Shown here piece by piece: positions 21,077 to 30,284 of a stretch of 64,000 nt of DNA. The translations under genes were made by a program, and so were the position numbers. The stretch is from Paraphoma chrysanthemicola (lineage: Eukaryota > Ascomycota > Dothideomycetes > Pleosporales > Phaeosphaeriaceae). Position 1 is the stretch's first letter. Each line of letters starts with the position of its first letter. The stretch covers positions 62,001-126,000 of the forward strand of contig JAGMWG010000020.1 of assembly GCA_020744225.1 (NCBI GenBank), in the 5' to 3' direction. Under the pieces are notes generated by a model. That model saw only the letters and a program-made list of their open reading frames with translations, was not told the DNA's origin and did not search any database.

Positions 21077-23007
21077 TCAGTAGACCGTGATGATGCGTGT
21101 CTGCTCGTTTCCCAGATCGTAAGGTTTCTGATTCCATATCCCCTTGTAGCTGCCTTTATTCCAATAATCGAGTTCCATTGCCGCCCACAAATAGCACTTT
21201 CCAACGATCCTGTACAACAGTGGATCGTGTGAACCGGATGGAACATCTTTTGGAGACATAGGTCGTAGGATTAGTGGATGATGCGCGCCGTCTATGGCGA
21301 AGATGATATCACCTGGTGAGATATTACACTCAGTGTATCCGATGCTGTAGTATGTTCGAATGAATTGGCCTTCTTCTGGCCAGGACCGCACGTCGTCTCT
21401 GAACGAACGCCAATCGTCGGCGTTAAATACCGAGATGTCGCTCGACTCGGATGGTCGCTGAAATACTCTCTGACCCATTTTTTGGAAGGCCGCTTTCTTC
21501 TCAGCTTTAATAAGCTCTTTTTCAATAGGTCAGAGCAGCCGATTAACATGTCAATGAGATGTCCACGAACATAAAGTGCCGGGAGCAGTTGTCGCTTCGG
21601 GATTTGGTGCCTATGACGAAATGCCAACGGCACTTCTCTTGCAGGCCAGGGGCAAAGAGGCTCAACAAAGTGCTCAAAACCCTCTGTAACTTTATAATCG
21701 CGTGTAGGATGGAGGATCATAGGGTGTGCATCCACACTAGCGCTTGGAAGCCAAGGGTTACGCAGCGCAGAACCTTTCCCTTCAGGTTGAGATGGATTGT
21801 TTCCTACATCTCTTTGACCTAAAAAGCTTTTCAGATGTCTTTCGGTGAAACTCGGCGCTAGAGTAATGTCGGTAGCCTGGTTCAATTCACAAAAGCAAAG
21901 AATGTCGAGATCTCCACATTCGAATACGCAAGCTGCGACAGCTTGCTGAAGCACCTGGTCCTCGGTCGCAGTGTAATCAACGGCAATCAGAGCTCTGATC
22001 TCAGGAGACAGCAGGCTCAGTATACCAAAGACATGATCTCTTGGGTCTTCGCACGAGGATTTCAGTGACATGCTCAAGCTTGAGACTATGCGAGTCCCAG
22101 CCCGACCATGTGTTTGCCGACGCCAAGCTAACATCCAGTCGAAGAGGCGAAGTATGAACAGCCCATAATGGACACATATGTCTAGTGCGGACTGTAGCTT
22201 TTCCCAAGTGAGCAGAACGACTTCATCGTTGACATGTAGGTATATGCTGGCAGCAAGCAGAACCTCTTGTACCACCCAGACTCGGCTGAAATATTCGCAG
22301 TTACCGAAAAGATTCATAATTGGCGTAAGGAAGTCTGGCTTGGGGCGACTTTCAGTCGAAACGCGATCTTCGGAATGAACGACAGTCAGTCTGTCTGGTG
22401 GGAGGAACGCCAATAGATTCATGGCCGCCCTGTAATCTTTGGCCGGGTTATGAATACATATCTCGACACTTCTCGCGCCCTGATAGATACGATCCATGAG
22501 TCCGACTTGATGACTCCGCTCGTCTGTTTCCAACTGGTTGATACAAATCGAGTCAATCCAAATTACTCCAGGTTGATCCGCTTGTCGCAATTGCCTCAAA
22601 GCATTTTCACAGTTGGTGGTGACCAGCAGGAAGTGCCATGTATAAGGTGTCTCAATATCGGCTATGTATATCTTCTTTGAGACACTCTTGTCCCCGTTTT
22701 CTGTTGCCCAGGTGTAGGAGACTGCGGAGTAGCTAGGGTTTGAGTCTAGCGAAGTGGTGACCATGCGGCAGCAGATATCATCAGCCTTTGCGCCAGGAAG
22801 TAGAATGAGAAGCCTCATTTGATGGCTCTCGCGATCAATGTCCCTGTACTGATATGTTTGCAGGGCCTTGCCGTCCAAATCAGAGGGAAACCGGAATGGC
22901 GGTATTGTGGGTTGTGCGACTGGCGAGGTCCGTACGCCTCCACACGAATAACATATGACAATATCGTCCATTGATCTGATCACTTCGTGACCCGAAGGCG
23001 GCGGCAC
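21077..23007 (-). CDS. HET-domain protein 2, with a frame change near the 3' end
   Basis: The first frame (23007 down to about 21500) has YSAVSYTWATE, GVIWIDSICINQLETDE and FSRVWVVQEVLLA, the three HET blocks in order, followed by EDPRDHVFGILSLL and the DYT motif common after the domain. A different minus frame, open from about 21540 to 21077, holds the expected C-terminal module: ISPGDIIFAIDGAHHPLILRP, then YRIVGKCYLWAAMELDYW. It matches the usual 'xGDxVxxLxGxxxPxxLRP...YxxVGExYVHGxMxGE' ending. The change falls at about 21500-21560. A 56-base intron (GTTCGT...AAAGAG) would restore frame, but its donor is weak. A one-base frameshift is the alternative. The protein would have roughly 620-650 aa. 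Incompatibility specificity is unknown. Confidence 0.8.
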
Positions 23008-24239
23008 GATGGTGAAGATCTAGAGTTTCGTTATCGGAACTGCTCTCTCGTCCATCTAGCCCAGATCAAGTTGAGCAAAGTCCTCTTATCGACAACGGTC
23101 CCCTCGAAAGTGGAGTAAAATCGTGTAGTCCCTGGATGTGCTTTAGGTGCAAGACATGCGCCAGATCTGGTGGAGTGCCATTGAATGGCGTATGTCTCAA
23201 GTGCTGTTAGCGTGGGAAGAGGGACAAAAGTTACAGTGCAATTTTTGCATTTTGTTTGTGCGACGCTTTGGCGAGTCTGCAAGGTCAGTGCCTGACGCCT
23301 CAGGCTGTGCTTATGCCTGAGGCTGTGCCCTAGGCAGCTTGGCGGGGCTGAGGCAGGCAGCAGACAAGGCTGAGGTAATATCACAAGAAGCAGTGATTTC
23401 ATAGAAACATAAACCTGGATCCAACAACCAATTGGGCACGGGTCATGATTAGACTTAATCTTGTACAAAACCCGTCCGGCTGTACTTAATGATTGTAAGC
23501 CATGTTCTCTGCACATGTGGGCCGGAATGGTTTGTATATGTCTCCTCAGGATCTTTGCTTTGATGAGTCCAATTAAAGATGACTGTAAGAACTTGGGCAT
23601 TCAAGTCAACCACCGGGAAATCCGAACTCTCAGCGGGGAGACAAGATTTGCATGGTGTCCTGATCGTGCGTACTCCATGTCCTTCAACATTGAGACCATG
23701 GGCAGCCGGGCTGCAGTCTCATACGTGATGTATTCGTTTACATGGCTAACAATGTTGACCTGACAAGTAATAACAGGGAGCAGGTTGTTATCGAATATTC
23801 TAGTCTGCTGAAAAAGACATTGTTGTGCACATGTGTGCGGACGGCAGGAGATTTCAGAATGTTCGAGTTCAGTCGAACAATTGGACTTGAGCAGTGTTTC
23901 GAAAACGCCAGCCTACTAGTGTATGTTTATTTGCCCCGCAATACCAAAACGAGTGAATCTTAGTTTCTCCTTGTGAGCATCATCAGGACAAGTAGCTAGC
24001 ATACGGGATAACAAATTTTACGTTGAACCTTTTTGAAACAATATGTGGAACGAGTCTTGAAATTTTTCACCGCTTATTGATCACTAGATTAGCCGCGATT
24101 TTTGGTGGTGACCCAATAGAGATAGAAATTGCTGGGAAGGAGGTTATGCCGTCCCTAATCATCTCACTTTGATGCTTTGGCTTGCAGCTAATTAGTACTA
24201 TCCTAAGAGAGCAAAACAGTAATGTAAGGAAATGAAAGC
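23008..24239. other. Start of gene-poor island, no supported gene
   Basis: The region contains a minus-strand frame (23031-23600) without family features, overlying short imperfect repeats of a CCTGAGGCTGTG unit near 23297-23330. Base composition becomes AT-rich after about 23.7 kb. Confidence 0.45.
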
Positions 24240-24672
24240 AATACCGCACTGGACACTGCTAGCAAAGATTGTATCGAAGTCGTACATACCGTTTCTAACA
24301 TGATTCACGACAGATAGTAGCACACTAGCTTCAGCTACTAAACAGTAAACACCTAATTTAGCTCGTTTTGCCACGAACTTTTGTAACCGTTTACTACGGA
24401 TAACTATTCGGGGGCTGTAGGGAAAAAGGGGTTGTGAATGCCGAGAGTAGTCGTAGGTAATTAACGTGGCTAACGGGTAGATCCTAATGTCGCAGCTAGA
24501 TAATACGCATCTGTGCAACACATTAAAGCAACTCTGATACTAAACTACCAAACTAAAAACATACAAGCACATCTCTTGAGCCTGATCTACACTACTAGAG
24601 CTGCTAGTATTACTCTGTGACCTAAAAGAATGGTTAAAAAAAAATACATACAACAGCGGGGATTCGCTAGTA
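24240..24672. repeat. Degenerate copy of a ~450-bp module ending in a 5S rRNA fragment
   Basis: This stretch aligns by eye, with gaps, to 29205-29680. Shared landmarks include CACGACAGATAGT, AACATACAAGCACAT and the terminal ACATACAACAGCGGGGATTC. The last of these is the 3' end of a minus-strand 5S rRNA gene; only about 27 bases of the gene survive (24645-24671). Where the copies differ by C/T, this copy mostly has T, often at CpA, as RIP would leave. One example lies inside the 5S piece itself, CGCCAG becoming CGCTAG. It is a decayed, probably RIP-mutated duplicate with no functional 5S gene. Confidence 0.65.
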
Positions 24673-25276
24673 AGGCATGTATCCTCTTTGAACAGTGCCT
24701 ACAATTGTGTAGGACAATAGCGCTAGAGATGATGGCTTTTGTGCGTACCCATTTCTGAAAACATGCTTGGTCATCTTTTCTAACGCCTTCGAGTACTGTG
24801 CCCAAAAAGCGGCCACATGCAAAATCTGAGAGATTGCAGCTAAGTTAGTCACGCCGCACTTAGATCATGCCGGAGCAAGTCTATGAAAGGGGTTCTCCCC
24901 CAGACTTGCTTCCTAAGTCGTAACCTCATCATTCTGCTTAAATCCCGTTTCTCGCCAAGCTCTGCTGTTCAGAATCCAAGATTGGTTTACACAATAAGCA
25001 CTACTTCGCAAGGTAACCTCGAAGAGGCGAAGTAATAACATGAATCACAAAGCCTGGGACGGGCTTTCAAAATGCTCTTAATAAGCCCTAATGCTTAATC
25101 AACCAACTACAAGCTGTCCTATAATACCACATGGCATTCTTTCTCCTAATACAACCAATCGTCGACATCCCTCCTGATGACCTAGAAAGGTCTACTGCAT
25201 GTCTTCCTCCGATGGAATTACACATAGAGAAGGCCTTCGCAGGGGCTTTGCCAATGGTGCGAGTGCATTACAGAAT
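24673..25276. other. AT-rich intergenic DNA
   Basis: Lies downstream of the 5S relic and contains only short frames. It ends at the stop codon of the first 8-Cys secreted protein gene. Confidence 0.4.
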
Positions 25277-25599
25277 TTAGTAGATGTAGGGTTTCCCACA
25301 CTGCTTGCGACGCTGGCCGTTCCACGAGCTAACATTAGAAAATTTCCCGCCGGCATTGCATTGTCCGGCAGTCGTGGAGTCCTTAGACGCCTTCAAGCAC
25401 ATTCTTGTGCAATCATTGACTAGGTTGTCCTAGAAACAACACAGTTGTGAGCAAGTTAAGCTTGACTGTGAAGTGATATATGACGACTTACAATAACGCA
25501 GCAGTGGCTGGCGTCTGAGTAAAGGCACTGGCAGTACGAAGCAGCAACGCTGCTTGCGCTAGCGAAAAATACGGTAACGATAGTAAGAAGGCGGACCAT
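25277..25599 (-). CDS. Small secreted 8-cysteine protein, paralogue 1
   Basis: Two minus-strand exons, 25599-25492 and 25429-25277, encode 86 aa. The 62-base intron runs from GTAAGT to TTCTAG (phase 0). The protein begins with a signal peptide (MVRLLTIVTVFFASASSVAA). The mature part holds exactly eight cysteines: YCQC, SHCC, then C-x3-C, QCNAGGKF and a last C near the end. It shares this skeleton, the MVR start, the CNAGGK-x-x-x-VS core and the intron position two codons after CC with the genes at 26215-26534 and 27513-27867. No known family is recognised. The features fit a secreted, disulfide-stabilised candidate effector or antimicrobial-type protein, which is inference. It is too short and split for ordinary ORF listing. 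Confidence 0.82.
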
Positions 25600-26214
25600 G
25601 TTGGCGTTGATAAGGACGATGTAGTTGAATTGGGTTGTAGGATTATATGATGAGTGATGCGATAGTGCTGATGAGTGAAAGTTTTCGTAGAGTCGTAGGA
25701 GAATTCACGATCTTTATAGAGTCTAGCAGGCTAAGAGATCACATACCACGAGTCATAATCACATTTGCGAAATTACAAAGCACTCCACAGGGGGACGTGC
25801 GTAAGTCATATCAAATCCCCGTAAGTAAGCCCGTGGAGTCTAACACTACGCTGGAAAGGCTCCTAGTCATACCAACTACACGAGGTGATCAACGCGCGAG
25901 CGGCAACGTGTCTTTGGGCATTGTTACTATTGGCTACGACTGCATTGTACGCTATCAAATAGATTGCAGTACTGGTTCATGGTGCATGTTGGCGAGTAAG
26001 ATATACAAGGTGGTTTCATTGACTGCCGTACCTCGGAATTATGTATCTAGGACTTCGAGGAAATGTGACCTATATACATGCGAGCTTCCCAGCGAGGCCC
26101 TAGTATCTCAAGAACAAAGAGAACCCCAAGAAAAGGAACATTGATTGCCATGATGCAAAGAAACAATTGCTTGGGTGGAACAAGGCACCCTGGCGAGCTC
26201 CTTAGTACTACCTC
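25600..26214. other. Intergenic between paralogues 1 and 2
   Basis: Holds the promoter region of paralogue 1. A plus-strand frame (25647-26144, 165 codons) is present but lacks family motifs and a signal peptide, and lies in AT-rich DNA. Confidence 0.4.
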
Positions 26215-26534
26215 CTAAATGTCACCTTCCGTGCAGCTGGTGCGCCATTGTGCGTTCCATGAGCTAACGTCCGAGTACTTGCCACCAGCGTTACACTTCC
26301 TTTTATAATTTCCGTTGTTTTTGCACCGCTCCTCGCAGGCCTTAGTGATGCCGTATTCCTAGTAACTTGTTAGATTTGATCGCTTGTATGTGCTACTTGG
26401 TTTCGCTCGGGCTGTTTTTGACTTACAACAACGCAGCAGTGTGAGCCATCGGCAAAGAGGCATTGGCAGTATCCGTCGGCGGCGACAGAAGTGACGGCGG
26501 CGAAGATAACCGCGACGATGGTAAGTCGGACCAT
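26215..26534 (-). CDS. Small secreted 8-cysteine protein, paralogue 2
   Basis: Exons 26534-26427 and 26358-26215 on the minus strand give 83 aa, with a 68-base intron (GTAAGT...ACTAG) at the same place as in its paralogues. The signal peptide is MVRLTIVAVIFAAVTSVAA. The mature sequence has GYCQCLFADGSHCCVV before the intron and ACEERC, KCNAGGKYSDVSSWNAQ and a final SC after it, making eight cysteines. It is closer to paralogue 1 (shared VSSWN) than to paralogue 3. The same orientation and about 600-base spacing suggest local duplication. Function is unknown; secretion and disulfide bonding are the only properties the sequence supports. Confidence 0.83.
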
Positions 26535-27512
26535 TTTGTCGTGGTTCGAGGTCGATGAGTAGTTGAGTGGGATTTAAACTTAAGGGTACTGAGCTAATAT
26601 GTCTGCGAAAGTAATGAAGATGCTATGTTTATATGTTACGTTGAAAGAGTATTGCTGTAGCTTTATATGGACGACAAGCTCATGTTCGTTCATCACAAAA
26701 GAAACCTTGTCGTCAGCTGAGTGGAAAATAAGTCAGAGCGCGGATGCCACTAGCGATGAAGCGGAAAAACCCACACGGGCTTGAATCGCTGTAACGATTA
26801 TACGAGACGAAGTATATTGGACCGAATAGTTGACTGAATCAGGAAAGACTGTGGTTACAGAAGGATTGTGGGTAGAGAATCTGGTTAGTGAGCTCGTGAT
26901 ATTTGGATCAACGGCCGAAAAGGAAGCGCGGTCTACTGTGCTTACTCCTGGAGGGTGCCTATCACAATCTGTCTCCCTTCTCTCTCATTCGTCTCACGGC
27001 AGGCCGATCTACTGTGCTTGCAGGCAAAAATCTATTGTGGTGGAGCACTTGGTCAGTTAGCTTGTGATGTTTGAGATAGCGGCCGAAAAAGAAGCGAGGT
27101 CTCTCCTATCCGATGTAATCCCTACATTGGCCTGTGTTGGCTTGTTTTCTACCCCTTGTAATCGACACGCACTACCTCTGCCGATGGCCATAGTATGTCA
27201 CGATTGCGAACTATGAGATACCATTAGATTGCATCGACACACGTGAAAACCCGATGATCTAGAGAGATGGTACGAGGCTGGGCTAACTTGACTCCACTAC
27301 CTAGAGCGATATAAGCACTACTCGGCCCATTAAGTCACAAGCTTGAGCAAGTTGCAGTTAGTCTTATTCTCACCTCAATACCTTAAATATCGAGCATGTC
27401 CTTTTCTTTGGCACGACATCCATTCATCTGTACAGCACCAAGACTCTCAACCTGAATACATTCCACTCTACAATTTTCTACTACCTACTCAAGACTTCCC
27501 ACAACCGCTAAA
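26535..27512. other. Intergenic between paralogues 2 and 3
   Basis: The two genes diverge across this region, which contains an imperfect direct repeat (26883-26934 and 27051-27102). A TATAAG at 27310-27315 lies about 200 bases before the ATG of paralogue 3 and may serve as its TATA element. Confidence 0.45.
26883..27102. repeat. Imperfect 52-bp direct repeat
   Basis: Units at 26883-26934 and 27051-27102 are 168 bases apart. They share GGCCGAAAA-GAAGCG and the GGT(T/C)AGT start and end at GGTCT. A shorter echo, ATCTACTGTGCTT, follows at 27007. No terminal inverted repeats are visible. Confidence 0.55.
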
Positions 27513-27867
27513 ATGGTCCGCATCCTCTCCCTCGCCACTCTGCTGATGGCCAGCGCCATCACCACCCAGGCTGCCCAATGGTGCCAATGCCTCTTCCAAG
27601 ATGACTCGCACTGCTGCGTTTACAATGTGAGCAACCCTTCAGGGGCGAAACAGGGTGAAATACATGTTGAGTACTAATATGGGACACTAGGATGCTAGCA
27701 TTGGCAACCTCGACTGCCAGCGCTGGTGCACTAACGCCCACCGCGCCGATGGTGCCACTAACCCGAACAACCCTCTTGAGGCCGGCACCGCCTGCAACGC
27801 TGGTGGAAAGTACAAGACTGTCAGTGGCATCAACGCTCAGTTCCGCACCCCTTGCTACAAGCAGTAG
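27513..27867 (+). CDS. Small secreted 8-cysteine protein, paralogue 3
   Basis: Exons 27513-27626 and 27691-27867 give 96 aa. The 64-base intron (GTGAGC, TACTAAT branch, ACTAG) sits four residues after the CC pair, in phase 0. The signal peptide is MVRILSLATLLMASAITTQA. Cysteines run WCQC, SHCC, DCQRWC, ACNAGGKY and TPC, eight in all, matching paralogues 1 and 2. A 15-residue insertion (HRADGATNPNNPLEA) between cysteines 6 and 7 makes this the longest member. Its coding sequence is more GC-rich than the flanks and than the other two copies, so it may be the best-preserved one. It is on the opposite strand from the other two. Candidate effector; no function shown. Confidence 0.85.
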
Positions 27868-28535
27868 GTGGTCGTCAGCTCGAGTCGGCAGCGGCTTTCG
27901 ATGGATGGACGGACGGCTAATAGGGGATTATGGTGGAGACGTGATGAGAGCTATTCGTTGTATGGTGTAATGGAAGACGTGCGATAGCGCGGACTAGGTC
28001 CGGCGCTGCGTGGTGACAGCATATAAAAGAAAGGCAGTCTCAATATAGAAACTGTCCCATCATCCGTCGTGCTCGCTAGAGTTGCTGTTGTTGAATGTGC
28101 GTATTGTGATTGGATACCAAAGAAGCAGGGTGCACCCAGAGACCAGGCGTCGACTAGCGTGCGCGAGCCCCACTCTGACAGTCGAGTCATTGCAGTTCGT
28201 GCACGATCTCCCGCCTACGTCTCAAAGAAGCTTTGTCGAGGTGCCACGTTCCAGGTACATCATCGCGGGCCTCTCTGCTGACAAGGAAAAGGCCATAGCT
28301 CTACTCTATACGGCATGATAGGCGGCCACGTGCTAATTTCGAAGTGGCATAGAATATCTAAGCTAGAAGCTCCCCTGCATCTTTAAGCAAGGCATGTATA
28401 AGCACTTCGCATATAGTATCGCATTATGTGGTTGACTAGCTTATAAGACATTTACAGCTGGTTCGCGTGTTCACGCCCTAAACGTTACCCTTCTTTGCTG
28501 AACAGCCTGAACTTTTACAACCCTCGCCGTGACGT
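27868..28535. other. Intergenic, no supported gene
   Basis: Contains overlapping short frames on both strands around 27951-28318, without motifs. This is the presumed 3' region of paralogue 3. Confidence 0.4.
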
Positions 28536-28955
28536 ATGTCAAGTGATACTGGTCTCGACACCGCGACCGTAGCCGACATGATCCAGCACTTCAAGGACCA
28601 CACGACTTCCAATTAGTAGGCCAAGGATCTAAAGGGCTACGACATGACGTACCCCGCCATCCAGCTGTGCGGTGCTGGAGACTATCTAGGCGACAACGAC
28701 ACAATGGGCGCAAGGAGGGTGCTTCACAAGACTATCAGATGCGGGGTTGGACTTGTTATCCCGATCAAATACTTCAAGATCTTCGGACATTCCTGCGCAT
28801 TCGGATTTACACAGTCTATAGCACGGTCAAAGGGGTCAAAAAGGCCTACTACCACACCTGTAATTGTGCCTCACAGTAAGTATTGGGGTTGTCCAAAGGA
28901 CTTCTAGAACACGACAAGGACTGACAAAAAACCTAGCTGGACACATAAGCACTGA
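28536..28955 (+). pseudogene. Decayed gene for a small Cys-containing protein, with TAG-TAG stops and a frameshift
   Basis: From the ATG at 28536 the frame runs 26 codons, then meets two adjacent TAG stops at about 28614-28619. It continues as AKDLKGYDMTYPAIQLCGAGDYLGDNDT. Around 28705-28720 the protein-like frame shifts by one to GRKEGASQDYQMRGWTCYPDQ, running to KKAYYHTCNCAS. A textbook intron follows (GTAAGT at 28875, ACTGAC branch, CCTAG), and a last short exon ends HWTHKH and stops at 28955. Both TAGs would be CAG before a C-to-T change at CpA, the RIP pattern. The preserved intron, high GC and Cys content suggest it was a real, perhaps secreted, gene. The original family is not recognised. 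Confidence 0.55.
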
Positions 28956-29204
28956 GCAACGTGCAGGCTATCGAGCGGTTGGGCTATGGCGGCGCTCCAA
29001 CTTCTGGGACTACAGCGGTACATCTATGGATCGATGGCAGAGCTACCGCATTGATCGTTTGAACATGGAAACATTGGAATTTGTGGGCCGATAGTTCTCA
29101 CATCTGTGCGAAATTCGAGAATATCTCCACGCCTAATTATCTATGCCCTTGTGCCTATCTACTCTCTGCTTCTTCTATGCACCCAATACTAGTGCGTGCC
29201 TTGC
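28956..29204. other. Intergenic
   Basis: Short AT-rich stretch between the pseudogene and the duplicated module; nothing else seen. Confidence 0.4.
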
Positions 29205-29650
29205 TACGAGATATCACACTCGACATAACTAGCAGAGAGTGAATCGAAGTCTTACAGACCGCTCTTAATATAGCCCACGACAGATAGTGGCACACTGACT
29301 TGAGCTTCTAAAAGATGATAACTTAGCTTTCTTTGCCTCGTCATGTTACGAAGTGTGTTCCTAGTAGATCAGGAGTGTATAGACATTCTGAGCCGAGAGC
29401 AAGAAGTAACTTCTAAAGCCAATCTTGGTAGTTGGTAGTTGGCTTTCAATGTGAGCAGATGTGTATACTTCGTCACCAACTACGCAAGTCTAAGTGTAGC
29501 AGCTAAACAATACCTATCCGTGCAACACACCCAAGCAACCCCAACACTAAACCACCAAACCAAAAACATACAAGCACATTCCTCAAGCCTCATCAACAAT
29601 GCAACGGCGACTATAAATACTCCGTAGGCCCAAAAAAAGAGCGAAAGGAA
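29205..29650. repeat. Better-preserved copy of the ~450-bp module downstream of a 5S rRNA gene
   Basis: Homologous by eye to 24240-24645. It lies immediately downstream, on the minus strand, of the intact 5S rRNA gene. It is the less T-enriched of the two copies. It has no open frame of note. It might be an ancient duplication of a 5S locus with its flank, or a 5S-headed SINE-like element; neither can be decided from two copies. Confidence 0.6.
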
Positions 29651-29769
29651 ACATACAACAGCGGGGATTCGCCAGTGGTCACCCACCTGACTACTAGTCC
29701 GCCGGTACGTTGCTTAAATAGGGCTGAGCGAACGGGAAGCCTTGTTTTCAACGTCCTATGGTCGTATGT
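29651..29769 (-). rRNA. 5S ribosomal RNA gene (copy 1)
   Basis: 119 bases on the minus strand read ACATACGACCATAGG at the 5' end and GCTGTTGTATGT at the 3' end, which pair as helix I. Internal landmarks match fungal 5S rRNA: GGCTTCCCGTTCGCTCAGCC, TTTAAGC, GTAGTCAGGTGGGTGACCAC and GGCGAATCC. Transcribed by RNA polymerase III from internal control boxes. A run of seven T lies about 15 bases past the 3' end and should terminate transcription. It differs from the copy at 38879-38997 by one transition in the helix-III region (position 29710). Dispersed single 5S genes are normal in filamentous ascomycetes. Confidence 0.95.
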
Positions 29770-30284
29770 GAAAGAACAATTACAAAAGCGGGAATATATC
29801 AAAATGTTTTTATCACAAGCCGCTTGGTTCCTCCTTAATACACTTTGTCCTGGCTACGTCAAAGCGAATAACGTGTCTAGCGCATGGAGGGAAAAAAGAT
29901 ATAGAGACCAGAGACAGACAGCGCGATTACAAGCCCGAACACCACGACTTTACGCGGCCTCATCACGCCACTCGACATCCTGTTTAGACGGTGTTTCGCA
30001 AATACAGCTCTCCTCAATCTATTCGCTATCGATAGGTTGAAAGATCACATGACAAGCCATTCACACATTATAGCAAGAAAAGCCGATGTGGAACCTTCCC
30101 CCTCCTTCACAATCTGAATTCCAAACACTCTACTTCAACACGAATTTGATTTTTTAGTGTGTTGACTTTTGCTCTCCTATCACCACTTGCTGCGCTTCCC
30201 ACTATCATAACAACACGCCCTTACTATTAAGTTCCCATAACTTAGTGCGAAATTCGGATTTACGACCCAAGCCTCACTGAACTT
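29770..30284. other. Intergenic between the 5S gene and the kinase-ankyrin gene
   Basis: Apart from the TATA-like element, only short frames are present. Holds the 3' flank of the kinase-ankyrin gene. Confidence 0.4.
29793..29800 (-). promoter_or_regulatory. TATA-like element upstream of 5S copy 1
   Basis: GATATATT on the minus strand at about -24 to -31 from the 5S start. The same octamer occurs at about -23 to -30 of the second 5S gene although the surrounding flanks do not match. An upstream TATA-like box near -29 is known for Neurospora 5S genes. Confidence 0.65.

Noticed and set aside
23031..23600. 189-codon minus-strand frame upstream of HET-2
   Set aside because: Low-complexity composition over imperfect CCTGAGGCTG repeats, with no motif, signal peptide or splice context; probably chance.
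25647..26144. 165-codon plus-strand frame between 8-Cys paralogues 1 and 2
   Set aside because: No family pattern; it overlaps the promoter side of paralogue 1 and lacks a signal peptide.
23600..30284. Intact transposable element in the AT-rich island
   Set aside because: No transposase, reverse transcriptase or integrase frame and no long terminal repeats were seen; only decayed repeats are supported.
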